Made by a program: the position numbers and the translations under genes. The notes beneath the pieces are model-generated. The model did not search any database and was not told where the DNA came from. It saw nothing but the letters and a program-made list of their open reading frames with translations. This document shows positions 43,600 to 55,461 of a DNA stretch of 64,000 nucleotides, one piece after another (position 1 is the stretch's first letter; every line of letters begins with the position of its first letter). Source of the DNA: Welwitschia mirabilis (lineage: Eukaryota > Gnetophyta > Gnetopsida > Welwitschiales). Location of the stretch: assembly GCA_051453625.1 (NCBI GenBank), contig JBOZIK010000001.1:199749232-199813231 (forward strand), written 5' to 3'.

Positions 43600-44760
43600 T
43601 GTCATGAAATAAGATAGTCTAGGAAAATAATAAGATGAAAGAGGTAGATACATTAAAGATCCACATAAATATGATCTAGATGAGTGGACCAAAAGTACTG
43701 TTAAATTAGAGGTAGAAGAAGATGATTTTACAAAAGATAAAGTAACCTTAAGAAAAATGGTAAAAGACCAAATCTTTCTTAAATTAATAATTGAATTTAA
43801 GTAATAATTGCATAGATTCTTACATCACCTCACTTGTAAACAGAATATTCTCAAATAGTTTAGATCAAAAAACTTGAAAATAAAGTTGTAACAGGATGTT
43901 ATTGGGAAGTTGATGCAAATTCAAGACCATTAAATCATGATACACATTGGTTAGATGAGTTAAGTCTTATTAATCCTATAGTCCTATAGAAATCAGATCA
44001 AGTGTGAAGCATAAATATTACCATGATACCCACTTTTGAAGGTAAAAAGTCAAAATAACCTCTATTACTCCTAAACTTATTTGATGCTTTTTGTAAAGCT
44101 AATTATTTTGACTTAGAATCTGACTTTCTAAGATATTTTCCTTTTTTCCTAAAAGAAGATACTTAAATTATGGTATTATAGAAACTTAATCATGCTTTTA
44201 GTTTATAAGAAACACTTAAAAATGCTTTCCTAGCTAAATTTCAACCCACGAAAATGGTTGAAGATTTAAGATAATAAATCCTGAACATTAAATAAAGAGA
44301 GAATGAAAAATTTGATGAATTCATGCATAGCTATAGTTTATTACTTTCTAAATGTTCTAATTATAAAATCATGTTTAGGGAATGAGTTAGAGCCTTACTT
44401 AAAGAATTATAGAATCAAAGATTAAAGGAATTAGACTTGTTATATAGATGAAACATCAAAACCAAGAATGTTCAAGAAGTTGGAGAATCCATTACTTAGT
44501 TTTATAACATGAGTCAAGATGGGCTTAATGGAATGAACAGAAGAAGAAGGTAAATAAAGTATTTATCCCAAAATTCAATGGTAGTGTGTATAGATTAAAA
44601 CATAGGAGTCTTACAGAAGAAGTAGCTAAAAAATGGACTGATAAAATGGTAGAAAAATTTGATCAGTTAGTTGTACAACACTTTAAAAAGGAAGGAGGAC
44701 CTACATGTGAACATTATAGGGAAGATAATTATGATGAAATAGAATGCCCTTAGATGCAAG
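43600..44760 (+). pseudogene. Gag of element H
   Basis: Segments on the plus strand: ATFEGKKSK and LLNLFDAFCKANYFDLESDF (44025-44130), FPFFLKEDT (near 44145), NAFLAKFQPTKMVEDLR (44221-44275), ENEKFDEFMHSYSLLLSKCSN (44302-44360), which follow the retrotransposon Gag pattern 'F.G...EDP..HL..F....F...L....T...LR...F..S.....'. The zinc knuckle CEHYREDNYDEIEC (44707-44750) has Tyr in place of the second Cys and of the His. The first 300 bp (43600-43900) contain an acidic run (DEWTKSTVKLEVEEDDFTKD). Several stops. Confidence 0.7.
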
Positions 44761-45400
44761 AATTTATTTAGTATTTAGATATAAATATATTGTATTTAAA
44801 TTCTAGCAATCAACCTCAAACTTAAAAGAAACCACATCCTTATCAATGTAGGAAATAGAAGGAAAAATGGAAAGACCTTTACAAAGTTATGTAAACTCAA
44901 AGAGGTAAGAGAAATATGATTAATATAGAAATTGGCAAAACAAAGATTTAAAAGACCAAAGAGAAAAATCAAAAATAAAAAGAAAATAAGGAAAAATCCC
45001 CTCTCAACTTTAATGAAATCCTAGAGAAGTCTAGGAAATAGATAGTGATGTATGAATTGCATTAAAAAAATGTAAATTTAAGAAACTTCTAAGATAAAAA
45101 ACGGAAGAGACTAAAAGAGAAAAAATGAATGATACCTTAGTAGATTCTTCATCTTTTCTAATGAGAAGTAAATAAATATAGCATTTAAAAGTTGAAAAAA
45201 TATAGAATATTTAACAAGTATATTAGAAGATATAAAAATATTAATACTTCTTTTAAAATTATTAAAATACATATCTATGTATTGGAAATAAATGAAGAGC
45301 ACTACTCAAAATATAAAAATAAAAAATATTAAGAAATAAAAAAAATTAAAATGGTAAGTAAGAATCATTTTTCTTAGACTTTCATGAAAGTTCTTTAAAA
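44761..45400 (+). other. Gag to protease linker of element H
   Basis: Very Lys/Asn-rich decayed DNA (KKPHPYQCRK-like near 44828) with many stops; no domain. The minus-strand frame 45111-45302 is a low-complexity shadow. Confidence 0.5.
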
Positions 45401-46100
45401 TACACAACATAAAAAGTATAGTAATCCTAGAACACCTACGTTAGGTGTGAAAATAGAGAGAAAATTCAAAGTAGAAGCACTTGTAGATTTTGGAACAAGT
45501 ATTAATGTTATAGCCTATGAAACTTATGAAGAATTAGGAAAACCAAAATTAATACCTTAAAAAGGAAAAGTTTACCTAGAAGGTGGCTTAATAGTTATGC
45601 TAGAAGGAGTTCTAAAGGATATACCCATAGAACTCCAAGGTTTTATCTATTTGATAGATTAACTAGTAATGAAAACTCAAGGAGATACCCATGCATTGAT
45701 TCTTAGGAGATCATTGATGGCTACTATATATGCTACTATTTATGCTAGAAGAGGGGTAATGGAAATTAGTCTTGAAGATTTTAAAAAAAAGATTAAATAT
45801 TTTGATGTAGTGGTTATTGAAGAAATGATATCAAACAAAGAAGCAATAACCAATGCAATCATAGCACAAGAAGTTAATCTGATGCTAAATAAACAAAATG
45901 AGGAGAAATACAAGGAAGAATATGTAGTTCAAGAAGTAGATAAGCCTTCTCTTAAGGAAGGGCTAGAATATATTAAGGTAGATTCTAATAAATCTTTAAT
46001 CATAAATAATTACTTAACTCATTCTTAGAAGATAAGACTTAAAAGAATATTGATTAAAAGAAAAGAAGCCTTTGCTTGGGATCACATAGATATTAAAGAA
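45401..46100 (+). pseudogene. Aspartic protease of element H
   Basis: RTPTLGVKIERKFKVEALVD (45430-45490) then VDFGTSINVIAYETYEELGK (45487-45545) is the active-site region; the consensus D-[ST]-G reads D-F-G. The protease end is in an open 119-codon frame (45669-46028): ALILRRSLMATIYATIYARR corresponds to 'LGRPWM.T', followed by FDVVVIEEM and an acidic linker (EVDKPSLKEGLEYIKVD). Confidence 0.75.
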
Positions 46101-46960
46101 ATAGATCCAAAAGTATGTTAATATAGAATCTATTTAAACACTTTTATTAAACCAAGTAAGTAACCAAAAAGAAGATGTAAGCCACATATATAAGAGGTAA
46201 TTAAACAAAAAAAAAAATTTCAAACTCTTAGAAGTAGAATTCATTTACCCAATATTTGATTCAAAATTGGTTAGTTATATAATGTTTGTACCAAAGAAAG
46301 GAAATAAATGGAGGGTGTGTATAGACTTTAGAATGCTAAATACAAAAACTTATAAAGATCATTTTCCTCTTTTATTTATTAATCAAGTTTTAGAAAGAGT
46401 CTTAGGATATTAATACTACAGCTTTCTAGATGTATATAATAGCTATAATTAGGTTTCTATAGCTTTAGAAGACTAATCCAAAAAAAACTTTTACTTATCA
46501 TTGGGGTACTTATGCCTATAAAGTACTACCATTTGTACTATATGATGCTCTTACTACTTTTCAAAGATTAGTAAATAGTATTTTCTAAAATATGATAAGA
46601 ATATCAGTTAAAGTATTTATAGATGGTTTCTCAACATTTAAAAAGAACTTTAAGGAGTTACTTAAGAGACTAAAAATTTTTTGGAAAGATGTGAGAAAAA
46701 ATACCTTAGACTTAGCTGGTCAAAAAGTCATCTTATGATGACAGAAGGCATAGTATTAGGACACAAAATATATAAAAAGGGAATTGAAACTAATGAATAT
46801 AAAATCAAAGCTATAAAAGATATTCAATCCTAACTAAACTAAAAGAATTGAGATCTTGCTTAGAACATGTTGGATATTATAGAAGATTTATATCCAATTT
46901 TAGTAAAATTGCTAAACCTTTGAGTAATCTTCTATAAAAGAATGTGGAATATGACTAGAC
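46101..46960 (+). pseudogene. Reverse transcriptase of element H
   Basis: Motifs in order: MFVPKKGNKWRVCIDFRMLN (46281-46340), KDHFPLLFINQVLERVLGY (46357-46412), YYSFLDVYNSYN (46418-46455), NFYLSLG/TYHWGTYAYKVLPF (46486-46533), TTFQRLVNSIF (46554-46588), VKVFIDGFSTF (46609-46641), where the catalytic FIDD has become FIDG, KSHLMMTEGIVLGHKI-like (46725-46770) and GHVGYYRRFISNFSKIAKPL-like (46866-46920). The Athila/Tat form of RT. Stops lie at Gln and Trp positions, for example in YN.VSIAL. Confidence 0.85.
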
Positions 46961-47420
46961 TAAGAAATGTCAAAATGCCTACCAAATCTTAAAAGATAAA
47001 ATTTTATTAGCACCTATTCTATAATGTCCAAATTGGATAAGGTCGTTTCACATTATGACTGATGCATCAAAACATGCTATGGAAGAATTTTTAGGACAGA
47101 AAGATGAAGACAATAAACTTATGCCATTGGTTACATAAGTAATAATTTCAAATTAGCTTAATAAAATTATACAATAACAAAGAAAGAATTGCTAGTAGTA
47201 GTAATGGCATTGGAAAAATTCAGACATTACATTTTAGATTACAAAGTAAAAGTTCATACTAATCATAGTGCCATTAGATTTTTAATGAATAAAAAAGAAG
47301 TAAACTTGAGAATTTTGAAATGGATATTATTAATGTAGGAGTTTGATTTAAAAATTATTAATAGAAAAGAGATAGAAAATATGGTAGTAGATCATCTATC
47401 AATGTTAGAGTTTCCAGATG
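46961..47420 (+). pseudogene. RNase H of element H
   Basis: SFHIMTDASKHAMEEFLGQK (47045-47105) carries the first catalytic Asp; a Lys/Glu-rich 'TTEKELLAVV.ALEKF' follows (47180-47222), then KVKVHTNHSAIRFLMNKKE (47246-47302), where the usual YTDH reads HTNH and so loses an Asp. VVDHLSMLEFPDEEQINIRD (47383-47442) is the linker before integrase typical of this lineage. Confidence 0.8.
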
Positions 47421-48760
47421 AAGAGCAAATCAACATAAGAGATAAGTTTCCAAATAAGCATATTTTTTAGGTAACCACAAATTTGTGGTATGCTGGCATT
47501 GCCAACTTTTTGGAAGTAAAATCTTACCCTCTTTTATGTCTTATTATAACAGAAAAAGAGTGTTTAAAAAGTTTAAAGATTATAGTTGGCATGATAAGAT
47601 GTTATTTAGAGAATGCAAAGATCTTATTATTAGAAGATGTATAGAGGAAAACTTACCAAGAAATATTTAAAAGGAAACTCATGAGGAAAAGGAGGAGGAC
47701 ATTATAATGCAAAAAGAATAAGAATAAAAATTCTCCATATGGGATATTAATGGCTCACCATATTTAAAGAAGCAAATACTTATATCCAATATTATGATAA
47801 ATGTCAGAGAGAAGGCACATTTAGCCAAAAGTTAGAAATGCCACAATAATGGATTCAAATAATTAAACCTTTTTATGTTTGTGGAATAGATTTTATTAGA
47901 CCTATCAATCCCTCATCCTTTGAAAAGTAATACATTTTAGTCTATGTTGATTAGTTCACTAAATGAGCTAAGGCTATGATAAATTATTCTTTCCAAATCA
48001 TAGTTAACTTTGTTTTTAAAAATATTATCTACTGGTTTCAAGCCCTTTGAAATCTTATATCCTATAGGGAAATTTACTTTACTAGTAAAGTCTTTGATAA
48101 AATTTTAATTAATTTAGAATCCATTACAAAATCTCTACTACATATCACCCTCAATCCAATGGTCAAGCTAAAGTAACTAATAGAGAGCTCAATAGAATAT
48201 TAACAAAAGTATAAATAATAAGAAAACTAATTGGGCTATTAAATTAAATGAATTTCTATGAGCTTACAAAATAACTTGGAAACATACGATAAGGTTTACT
48301 CCATATGAATTAATCTATAGAAAAAAAGCTATTTTGCTAATTGAATTTAGAATAAAAACATTTGAATTGGCTAATATGTAATTTAGACATAGCTCAAAAA
48401 TAATGGATAGCAAACATGAATATTTTAGATGAAAATAGAAAAAAGCTCTTCTATGTAAAGAACTTATATAATAGAAAACTAAAATGTATTATGATATTAG
48501 AATCAAAAAAACAAATTTTAATATAGTAGATTCTATATTAAATTATGATCCTAATGAAATCCATTCAAAACAAAAATATAAATAAAACTAGCTAGGATCC
48601 TATGCTATAATAAAAATTTTAGGGAATGAATCCATCAAATATATGGTCTTGATGAAAAAGTAACCTATGAAGTTAATGGATCAAGAATAAGGATATATTA
48701 TGATTATAAATTTATTCTTAATTATTTAGGAAACCCTAATAGGATGGAAAGAATACTTTC
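47421..48760 (+). pseudogene. Integrase of element H
   Basis: LWYAGIANF (47476-47503) and the open stretch 47485-47670 (FKKFKDYSWHDKMLFRECKD, IIRRCIEE) precede the zinc-binding end. YDKCQREGTFSQKLEMPQ (47793-47847) is its last part, then FYVCGIDFIRPINPSSFEK (47872-47928), YILVYVD.FTK (47932-47965), TTYHPQSNGQAKVTNRELNR (48138-48196), a region matching 'AYKT....TPY.L.YGK' (48255-48320), and the C-terminal VNGSRIRIYYDYKF (48672-48712). These follow Athila/Tat integrases closely. The HHCC start is decayed and stops replace Gln and Trp codons. Confidence 0.8.
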
Positions 48761-49151
48761 ACTCTACCTCTAAAATAAATCTCTAGAATTAGATAATAAA
48801 CAGACATGTCATCTCCTTAAAGTATATTCAGTCTATTGATTTATCAAGTTATTTAATGTAAAAGAAATGATTATAAAATAATAAGTTAATTCAATAAGTA
48901 TTTAATTGAAAATTGTTTATTATTTCTATTAAGAAGATTAAGGAGACATATTTCATCACATAACAGAATACCTTTTGAGTATCATTTAAGTAAAGAAAAA
49001 AAAAGTATCACAATGTTCTACTGCAAGTTTACTAAGGTAAATATTCTCGAGAGGGGCCTTTGGCAGTGCAATATGGTAGCTATGAGAACTCCACTAATGG
49101 GTCCACAATTTAGATATACTTATTAAAAAAGAAAAAATAGAGAGAGAGAGA
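48761..49151 (+). other. Start of the post-pol spacer of element H
   Basis: Contains a box (49052-49100, GAGGGGCCTTTGGCAGTGCA then ATATGGTAGCTATG) found also in element F (10045-10100), and a purine tract running into a 719-N gap. No gene. Confidence 0.6.
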
Positions 49152-49870
49152 NNNNNNNNNNNNNNNNNNNNNNNNNNNNNNNNNNNNNNNNNNNNNNNNN
49201 NNNNNNNNNNNNNNNNNNNNNNNNNNNNNNNNNNNNNNNNNNNNNNNNNNNNNNNNNNNNNNNNNNNNNNNNNNNNNNNNNNNNNNNNNNNNNNNNNNNN
49301 NNNNNNNNNNNNNNNNNNNNNNNNNNNNNNNNNNNNNNNNNNNNNNNNNNNNNNNNNNNNNNNNNNNNNNNNNNNNNNNNNNNNNNNNNNNNNNNNNNNN
49401 NNNNNNNNNNNNNNNNNNNNNNNNNNNNNNNNNNNNNNNNNNNNNNNNNNNNNNNNNNNNNNNNNNNNNNNNNNNNNNNNNNNNNNNNNNNNNNNNNNNN
49501 NNNNNNNNNNNNNNNNNNNNNNNNNNNNNNNNNNNNNNNNNNNNNNNNNNNNNNNNNNNNNNNNNNNNNNNNNNNNNNNNNNNNNNNNNNNNNNNNNNNN
49601 NNNNNNNNNNNNNNNNNNNNNNNNNNNNNNNNNNNNNNNNNNNNNNNNNNNNNNNNNNNNNNNNNNNNNNNNNNNNNNNNNNNNNNNNNNNNNNNNNNNN
49701 NNNNNNNNNNNNNNNNNNNNNNNNNNNNNNNNNNNNNNNNNNNNNNNNNNNNNNNNNNNNNNNNNNNNNNNNNNNNNNNNNNNNNNNNNNNNNNNNNNNN
49801 NNNNNNNNNNNNNNNNNNNNNNNNNNNNNNNNNNNNNNNNNNNNNNNNNNNNNNNNNNNNNNNNNNNNNN
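49152..49870. other. Assembly gap (719 N)
   Basis: Begins within a (GA)n-like purine run, a likely cause of the gap. Minus-strand frames across it are artefacts. Confidence 0.99.
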
Positions 49871-51400
49871 TTTAAATTTAGTAGCATGCATAATTGTTAA
49901 ATTTTATTAAAACTAAGAGAAAACTTTAAAGTTTTAGAATCAATCTACATGATCTTAAAAATTTGACGAATTGTTTAATTTGAATTTTCTTTAATAGAAT
50001 AGATATTCCCATAATAAAGTAAAAATAATGAAATGTAATTTATTTGAAATAAGAATAAATAAATTAATTAAATAAGGTAGTTATTACATCCATTTGCAAA
50101 AATAAAAGTAAAAGCAGTTCTTAAATCATTAAATAGGCTACTCCTCAACTCAAGCAAATCAATTCTTAAAGTGACCAAAAAATTTGTTCCTACTATGAGA
50201 ATACCTAGTCTTTGATGTTGATCATATAGAATTCTCACCTGAGGGCAATAAATGCATTTTACCTAGAGATTTAGTTGGCATGTTAATTTTCTCTAGGTGG
50301 TATAATCAAAATTTTTAATAAGGCTTAGCATCCATATTATTTTCTTTATATTTTCCTTATCAAAAGTTAGTGTAACAAGGCTTAGGATAGATTGATATCC
50401 TAAAGTTGATTGACTTTATTCTCTAGCACCTGCATCTCTTCAGCTAAATAACCTAAAGAAATGTCACAAGTTAATGTTCCATGATTAAGCTGATGACGTA
50501 ATTCTTCAGTTATTAACCTCAGATGCTTACTCACTAAGTGATGAATTAAAGGACTAAAGCTTGAAATAATGACACTTCCAAAAGGGTCTTTATCAGCCTC
50601 AGTGATGAAGGAATTCAAGACATCTAAAACCTCAATTGTTGAATTGTAACTATAGTATGAAAATTACTATACTACATTTATAGATCTAATAAAGACTTAA
50701 GATGATTAGGGATCTATAATAATAATGCACATGTCTATTTTTATAGAACCCTAGTTGAATATCAATGCTTCATATTCTTAATTTCAAATGTAAAAATGGG
50801 AGAAGAAGGAGGAGTGTAAGCCATAAAAATTAATGAAGAAAAAAAGATAAAAAGTGGAAGGTAACTAATTAAAAAAATTCTTAAGCTCAGATGGAGATTT
50901 ATGGATGATCAAAATGAAAATAAATATAATTTATAGCACAAATATTACCCTATTTTATGATAATTGTAATTCAATTAAGTTATCTAGTGCACACGTGTTT
51001 GATTTTAAAGTAAAAGATTTGATAAAAGTAATCTACCTATTTTGTTAAATAGATAAACTTGGCTAAGTATCAGCATCAATCTTTTAGAGTCTAGAATTAA
51101 GGGATTCTAAATTAATTGAGATTTAATATAAAGTTATAACTTTAGATTAATTTATGATTAGTTTGGATTTTTTGAGCTATATATAGCTATAGAGACCCAC
51201 CAAATCTTACTATTGTAAACTACATATCAAATAATTACCATAAAACCTACAGATGCCTTTTGATTAAGAGAAATTTTTTGGGCCATATTTTAGTAATAAA
51301 AAAAGATTTTCTTTTATTTTTATTTAAGAAAGAATAAGAAAGACAAGTTATTAATGTTTTCTCTAGTAGAATTCCATTGTAAATCAAAACCTTAAAATCA
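49871..51400. other. Post-pol spacer of element H, with one unexplained minus-strand frame
   Basis: Mostly AT-rich and featureless. The exception is a minus-strand open stretch, 50400-50618 and extendable upstream to about 50650 (IEVLDVLNSFITEADKDP, FGSVIISSFSPLIHHL, LRLITEELRHQLNHG), with a protein-like composition unlike the surrounding simple sequence. I do not recognise it. It may be a fragment of a captured gene or of another element inserted in H. Confidence 0.45.
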
Positions 51401-51810
51401 ACATAAGAAGGAAGATCACTTGGCTAATTGACACCAATCTAAGGCAAAAACTTTGGGTTAGATTTTAGATTGGCCATTTAAAACTTGAATCTTTTGGCTG
51501 ATATAAATACAAAGTTAAAACTTTTAGTTATATTTCATATTAAATTATTCACCTTCTTTGCTTCAAAGACCTACATTCAAATAAGTATCATGTGATTAAT
51601 TGATACCAACTTGAAGTCAAAACTTTGCATTGGATTTTAAGTCAATTCAAGTATTTCTTCATCTTATGATTAAAAGGAAAGAAACACCTAATTGACTAAT
51701 ACTAATCCAAAATTAAAACATTAAAAATCCTCAAAACACAAGTTCTAGAAGTTAATTGATACCAGCCCAAAGCCAAAGATTTGGACTAAACTTTAAGCTA
51801 ATTTTAATCC
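51400..51810. repeat. Diverged interspersed motif in the post-pol spacer
   Basis: A motif like TTAATTGATACCAACC, then AAAG.CAAAACTTTG, then ATTTTAAG begins near 51424, 51597, 51689 and 51751, giving irregular spacings (173, 92, 62). It looks like a decayed local repeat. Tandem repeats after pol are known in Tat/Ogre elements. Confidence 0.55.
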
Positions 51811-51948
51811 TTTGAACTTGCTTTTGGAAGAGAAAGGTTTTATTCTTAACAACCCTCCTCAACTTCTCTCTATAACTTTAATGCGAGACTCTACTTTTTC
51901 ACTTATACTTGTCTTCATAATAACAATGGTAAGAATTTTAAGGACCCT

Positions 51949-52049
51949 GTTAAGAACTCGTGAGTTCTCGATGACTACCTTTGAACTCTTTTGATTATCT
52001 TCACAATGGATTTGATAGCCATTGTTAAAAACTTGTGAGTTCTTAATGA
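51949..52049. repeat. Paired palindromic direct repeat
   Basis: GTTAAGAACTCGTGAGTTCT at 51949-51968 recurs 75 bp later at 52024-52043 as GTTAAAAACTTGTGAGTTCT, followed by CGATGA and TAATGA. The first contains the perfect inverted repeat AGAACTC-GT-GAGTTCT (51953-51968). Confidence 0.75.
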
Positions 52050-52860
52050 TCATTATCGAATCTTATACTATGAAGAGGAATCACCACTTAAATATGCCTT
52101 CTAATTACCTCATCATTCCACTTAAAATCATTCTTGATAATCCATCTTCATTTTTCGTAACCCCCATTACAATGTTAACTCCACATTGTGTCAACCACAT
52201 TAACATCCATGATGTTACTTCTAACTTAGTGAAATTTTTAAAATTTTACCTTAATAAATTAGTTTTAATTTTTTCCAACATTAGCAAGGTACAAAAATTT
52301 CCATTACATCTATTTTCTTTATAGTAAGATTTCTTATTTACTACTCAATTGTGTGAATTAAATACAATAGTAAATACAAGTTTTGCCTACTTAAAGTGGG
52401 GAATAAGTTGGTAATTTCTACTTTTACCCTATATTTTTACCTTATCATGTTTAGCTATTTTCTTATTTTTAATGTTCTTGACAATGGTAAAATATCTTTG
52501 AGTGAAATTTTCAAGTATAGTTAATACTCTACTTTAAGCATTCAAAAACATGCTAAACTTCACTTAAGGGAAATATTTGTATGGATTCAATATATGTAAT
52601 GCTTTTACATCTAGCTAAATAATGTTTGATATCTCTAGGAAGCAAGTTTTACTTAATAAGATATTTTTGAAGATTTTCTACTATAAGAATTTCTCCTTTA
52701 TACATGTTTTTCCTTGATTAACTTCAACTTTGGTATAAACTTTTATAGAATGCAAGGTCATTCTGATATTGAATTTTGCTCAAATTCTTTTAGAACCCTA
52801 TTTGATAAAATTTAAACAAATAATTATTGAGTTGGGTTGGTAGAGTATCTTTAAATATTA
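52050..52860. other. AT-rich spacer upstream of ORF3 in element H
   Basis: A 100-codon plus-strand frame (52022-52324) has no recognised motif. Otherwise nothing. Confidence 0.4.
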
Positions 52861-55340
52861 AATTCTCTTTGGAATCTATACAATAATTTTACAAAAAATT
52901 GAGAATCAATAATGCCAAAACTTACTGGAAATCACTGTGAGGAACCAGTAGATAGTAATTACCCAAGAAGACATAAGAGAAATTTTACACCTACCACTTG
53001 AAGGAAAGTTCATAGATGACATCAATAGAAACAAAGATACAAATCTAAGTATAAATCCACTAGGATGGATGGCAATCCAAGGAAGAATACTAGTCCACAA
53101 GGATATAGAGGTAAAATTATTCATTATTTCTAGAATTATGGCTAGTAATTTGGTACCCATTATTCACAAATGAAAGGGTATCACATTACCTAATCTATAT
53201 ATGACTACAATAGTAAAGGATAAGATGAACTACACTAATTTGAATATTGTAAAAGGGATCTTTTTAGGGATGTTAAGACATATTACAAATTAACTAAAGT
53301 TGGAATTATAACTTGGACACAGTAGGTCTTGGATTTCCTTCTCTAATCATCCAAATTCTAGGTAAAAATAAAGTTTCATTCTAATCGAATAAGTCTTGTA
53401 TCAAATTTTCTATTTAGAGTTTATTTGGGTTTAAGGAGTTAAGTCTTTTAAAACTTCTAGGATATAATATAACCAAATAAGACTCGAGGGAATCTTCTTC
53501 TGCTTTTCAAAGTCTTTCTTCCTTGTTGCCCTTCTCAAGCTTACCATAGAACCCAACCCAGTTCACATTCAAAGAGCTTTTACCTTCCCATCCATTTCAA
53601 TCTAGTTAATTCTCCAAAGCATTAGAGAAAGACAAATTAGATAGCCTTTTTAGTGATTTAGATTTAGTCAAAGATGAAATTCAAACTTGTCTAGGAAAAA
53701 ATGAAGAAGTTTCAACATTACAATATCAAGTTGATGATTAAAAGTTGAAAATAAATTTTTGAGATAGAGATTAGTTCAAGAAAAAGAGAATAATAAATAG
53801 CTATATTAAGATATTATCAATCGAGAAGAAAATATTTAGCTCTCTAAATCTTTTAAAGACATATGAAAGAGATTATAAAGAACTTATGAATACATTGCTA
53901 AACTTAAGTTAGTTGCCAAAGCCAAGGAAGAATTGAAAAATTTTCTAAGAGAAAGGTCAGACATGTTAATATTCCTATTGCAGAATTTAGCTTCAAGTAA
54001 AAAGTATAATGCTAAATATATTAAGCATTAACAAAAATTTATTACCTTTATGCATAATGAAGGGCCTCTACCCCCTAAATAGAGAACTTTGAAATAAAAT
54101 TTATGCAAACATGTATGGAATAAATGAAAAATTTATGAAAATTCTTGCAGAGGCCTAAGAGTATAGGCAAAAATGACTTGAAGTCCAAAATTCTTTGGGA
54201 TACTTTTAGTTCCTCTTAGGAGCAAATAAAAGAGTCATGAACTAATAGCAAAAGAAAATAAGGCTCTCAAGAATTGAATAGAAGGGGCAAGCTCTTTCAG
54301 TCAGCCTTCACTTAACTCTTTAATAAAACAATATTCTTTAAAAATGAAGGAGGAAATTGAAAGAGTAATAAGTTTGATCTAGGATACCTCTTCAACTTCC
54401 TTAACTCTATCATGTGAGATGGAAGATAGAACAAAGTTGAGTATTATTGATACTCTAAGAGAATCTCATGCGTAATTAGAAAAGTATTTTAAATTTATAA
54501 GCCTTGAGTCTACCCCACTCATCATTCAGAATTTGGAAAAAGAGAACATGAGATTGCTCCATAAGCTACATCTCATGAAAATGAAGTTGGATAAGCGAGT
54601 TGAGTTCAAGAATGAAGAATTGGTTGTGCCACACAGCCTTGACTATTACCTCCAAAAGTTATATAATTTTATTAATATATTTGAAAATAATTTAAATAGC
54701 ATTATTCAAAAAAATTTTGGGGGATGTTTAAATCTGGTGTGCATTCTTGAAATTTTCAAAAAAGATATTAAGGCATTATAAATTGAAACTATTTAGAAGG
54801 GAATGGAAGTTTCCACAAGAGAACTCAAGAATTCTTTAAATGATACTACAATAAATTTTGCAGGATTTTGAAAGAGTATTAATCAGATGTCAAAGTTTGT
54901 ATTGTATCCTCTCAGAATTTTCAGTAGTTATATTCTTTTAGAGATCAAATTATTCTAAACATGACTATGCTAAGAGGAATGTTTGTGAATATTTTTTCAA
55001 ACTTAGAGAATAAAGATTCATCTGAGATGTATGTAGTTTCTCTAGGATAAACCTCAAGAATGGGACCACAAGTTGGACGTAACTCCAAAAATAGAATGTG
55101 TACCTCAAAGTTCCAAAATAAAAGCCCCTTTAGCCCCAAAAAGAGAGAGAGAGGATAACTAGCCAAGCCAAGAGATCTTCCATGAGGCAAAGGCCAGGGT
55201 ACAAAAGTAGCTTTGGAGCAGGCAGAAATAGAGATCATAGATTTAAATGATCCTTATCTTAAAAAGGAATAAAGAAAAACCTTAGGGGCCTTAGAAAAGG
55301 CTAAACAATCTACCCAACCAACTACAGTCAAAATCTAATA
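52860..55340 (+). pseudogene. Post-pol ORF3 of element H: plant transposon-like domain plus coiled coil
   Basis: Plus-strand coding-like segments lie between pol and the 3' LTR. First, TQEDIREILHLPLEGKFIDD (52960-53020), INPLGWMAIQGRILVHKDIE (53052-53110), VKLFIISRIMASNLVPIIHK (53113-53170), GITLPNLYMTTIVKDKMNYT (53178-53238) and GIFLGMLRHITN (53259-53292): a largely open run with the layout of the C-terminal half of the 'putative plant transposon protein' family. Then Lys/Glu/Leu-rich coiled-coil-like segments (53630-54120), an open 82-codon stretch 54533-54781 (MEKENMRLLHKLHLMKMKLD onward), and a tail to about 55340 (AEIEIIDLNDPYLKKE). Stops and frameshifts split it. Athila elements may have an env-like ORF here, but I see no clear membrane segment. 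Function unknown. Confidence 0.45.
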
Positions 55341-55461
55341 AGGAGCATTCTTTAATTTTTAAAATAAGAAAAGGGAAATAATAAGATTAGACATTTCTAT
55401 CTCTTATAAATAGTTTGTTAATTAAGAAACTAATAAAAATTTAATCTTGATGGAACTAATA
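55341..55461 (+). other. 3' untranslated region before the 3' LTR of element H
   Basis: AAAATAAGAAAAGGGAAATAATAAG (near 55361-55385) is purine-rich, but lies about 75 bp before the LTR, so it is not an ideal polypurine tract. Confidence 0.4.

Noticed and set aside
45111-45302. Minus-strand 63-codon frame with hydrophobic segments
   Set aside because: It is the complement of an A-rich linker in element H gag-pol; such DNA gives Phe/Ile/Leu frames by chance.
54945-55238. Minus-strand 97-codon frame
   Set aside because: It is opposite the coding-like tail of ORF3 in element H, whose plus-strand reading agrees better with the upstream coiled coil; the minus frame has no recognisable motif.
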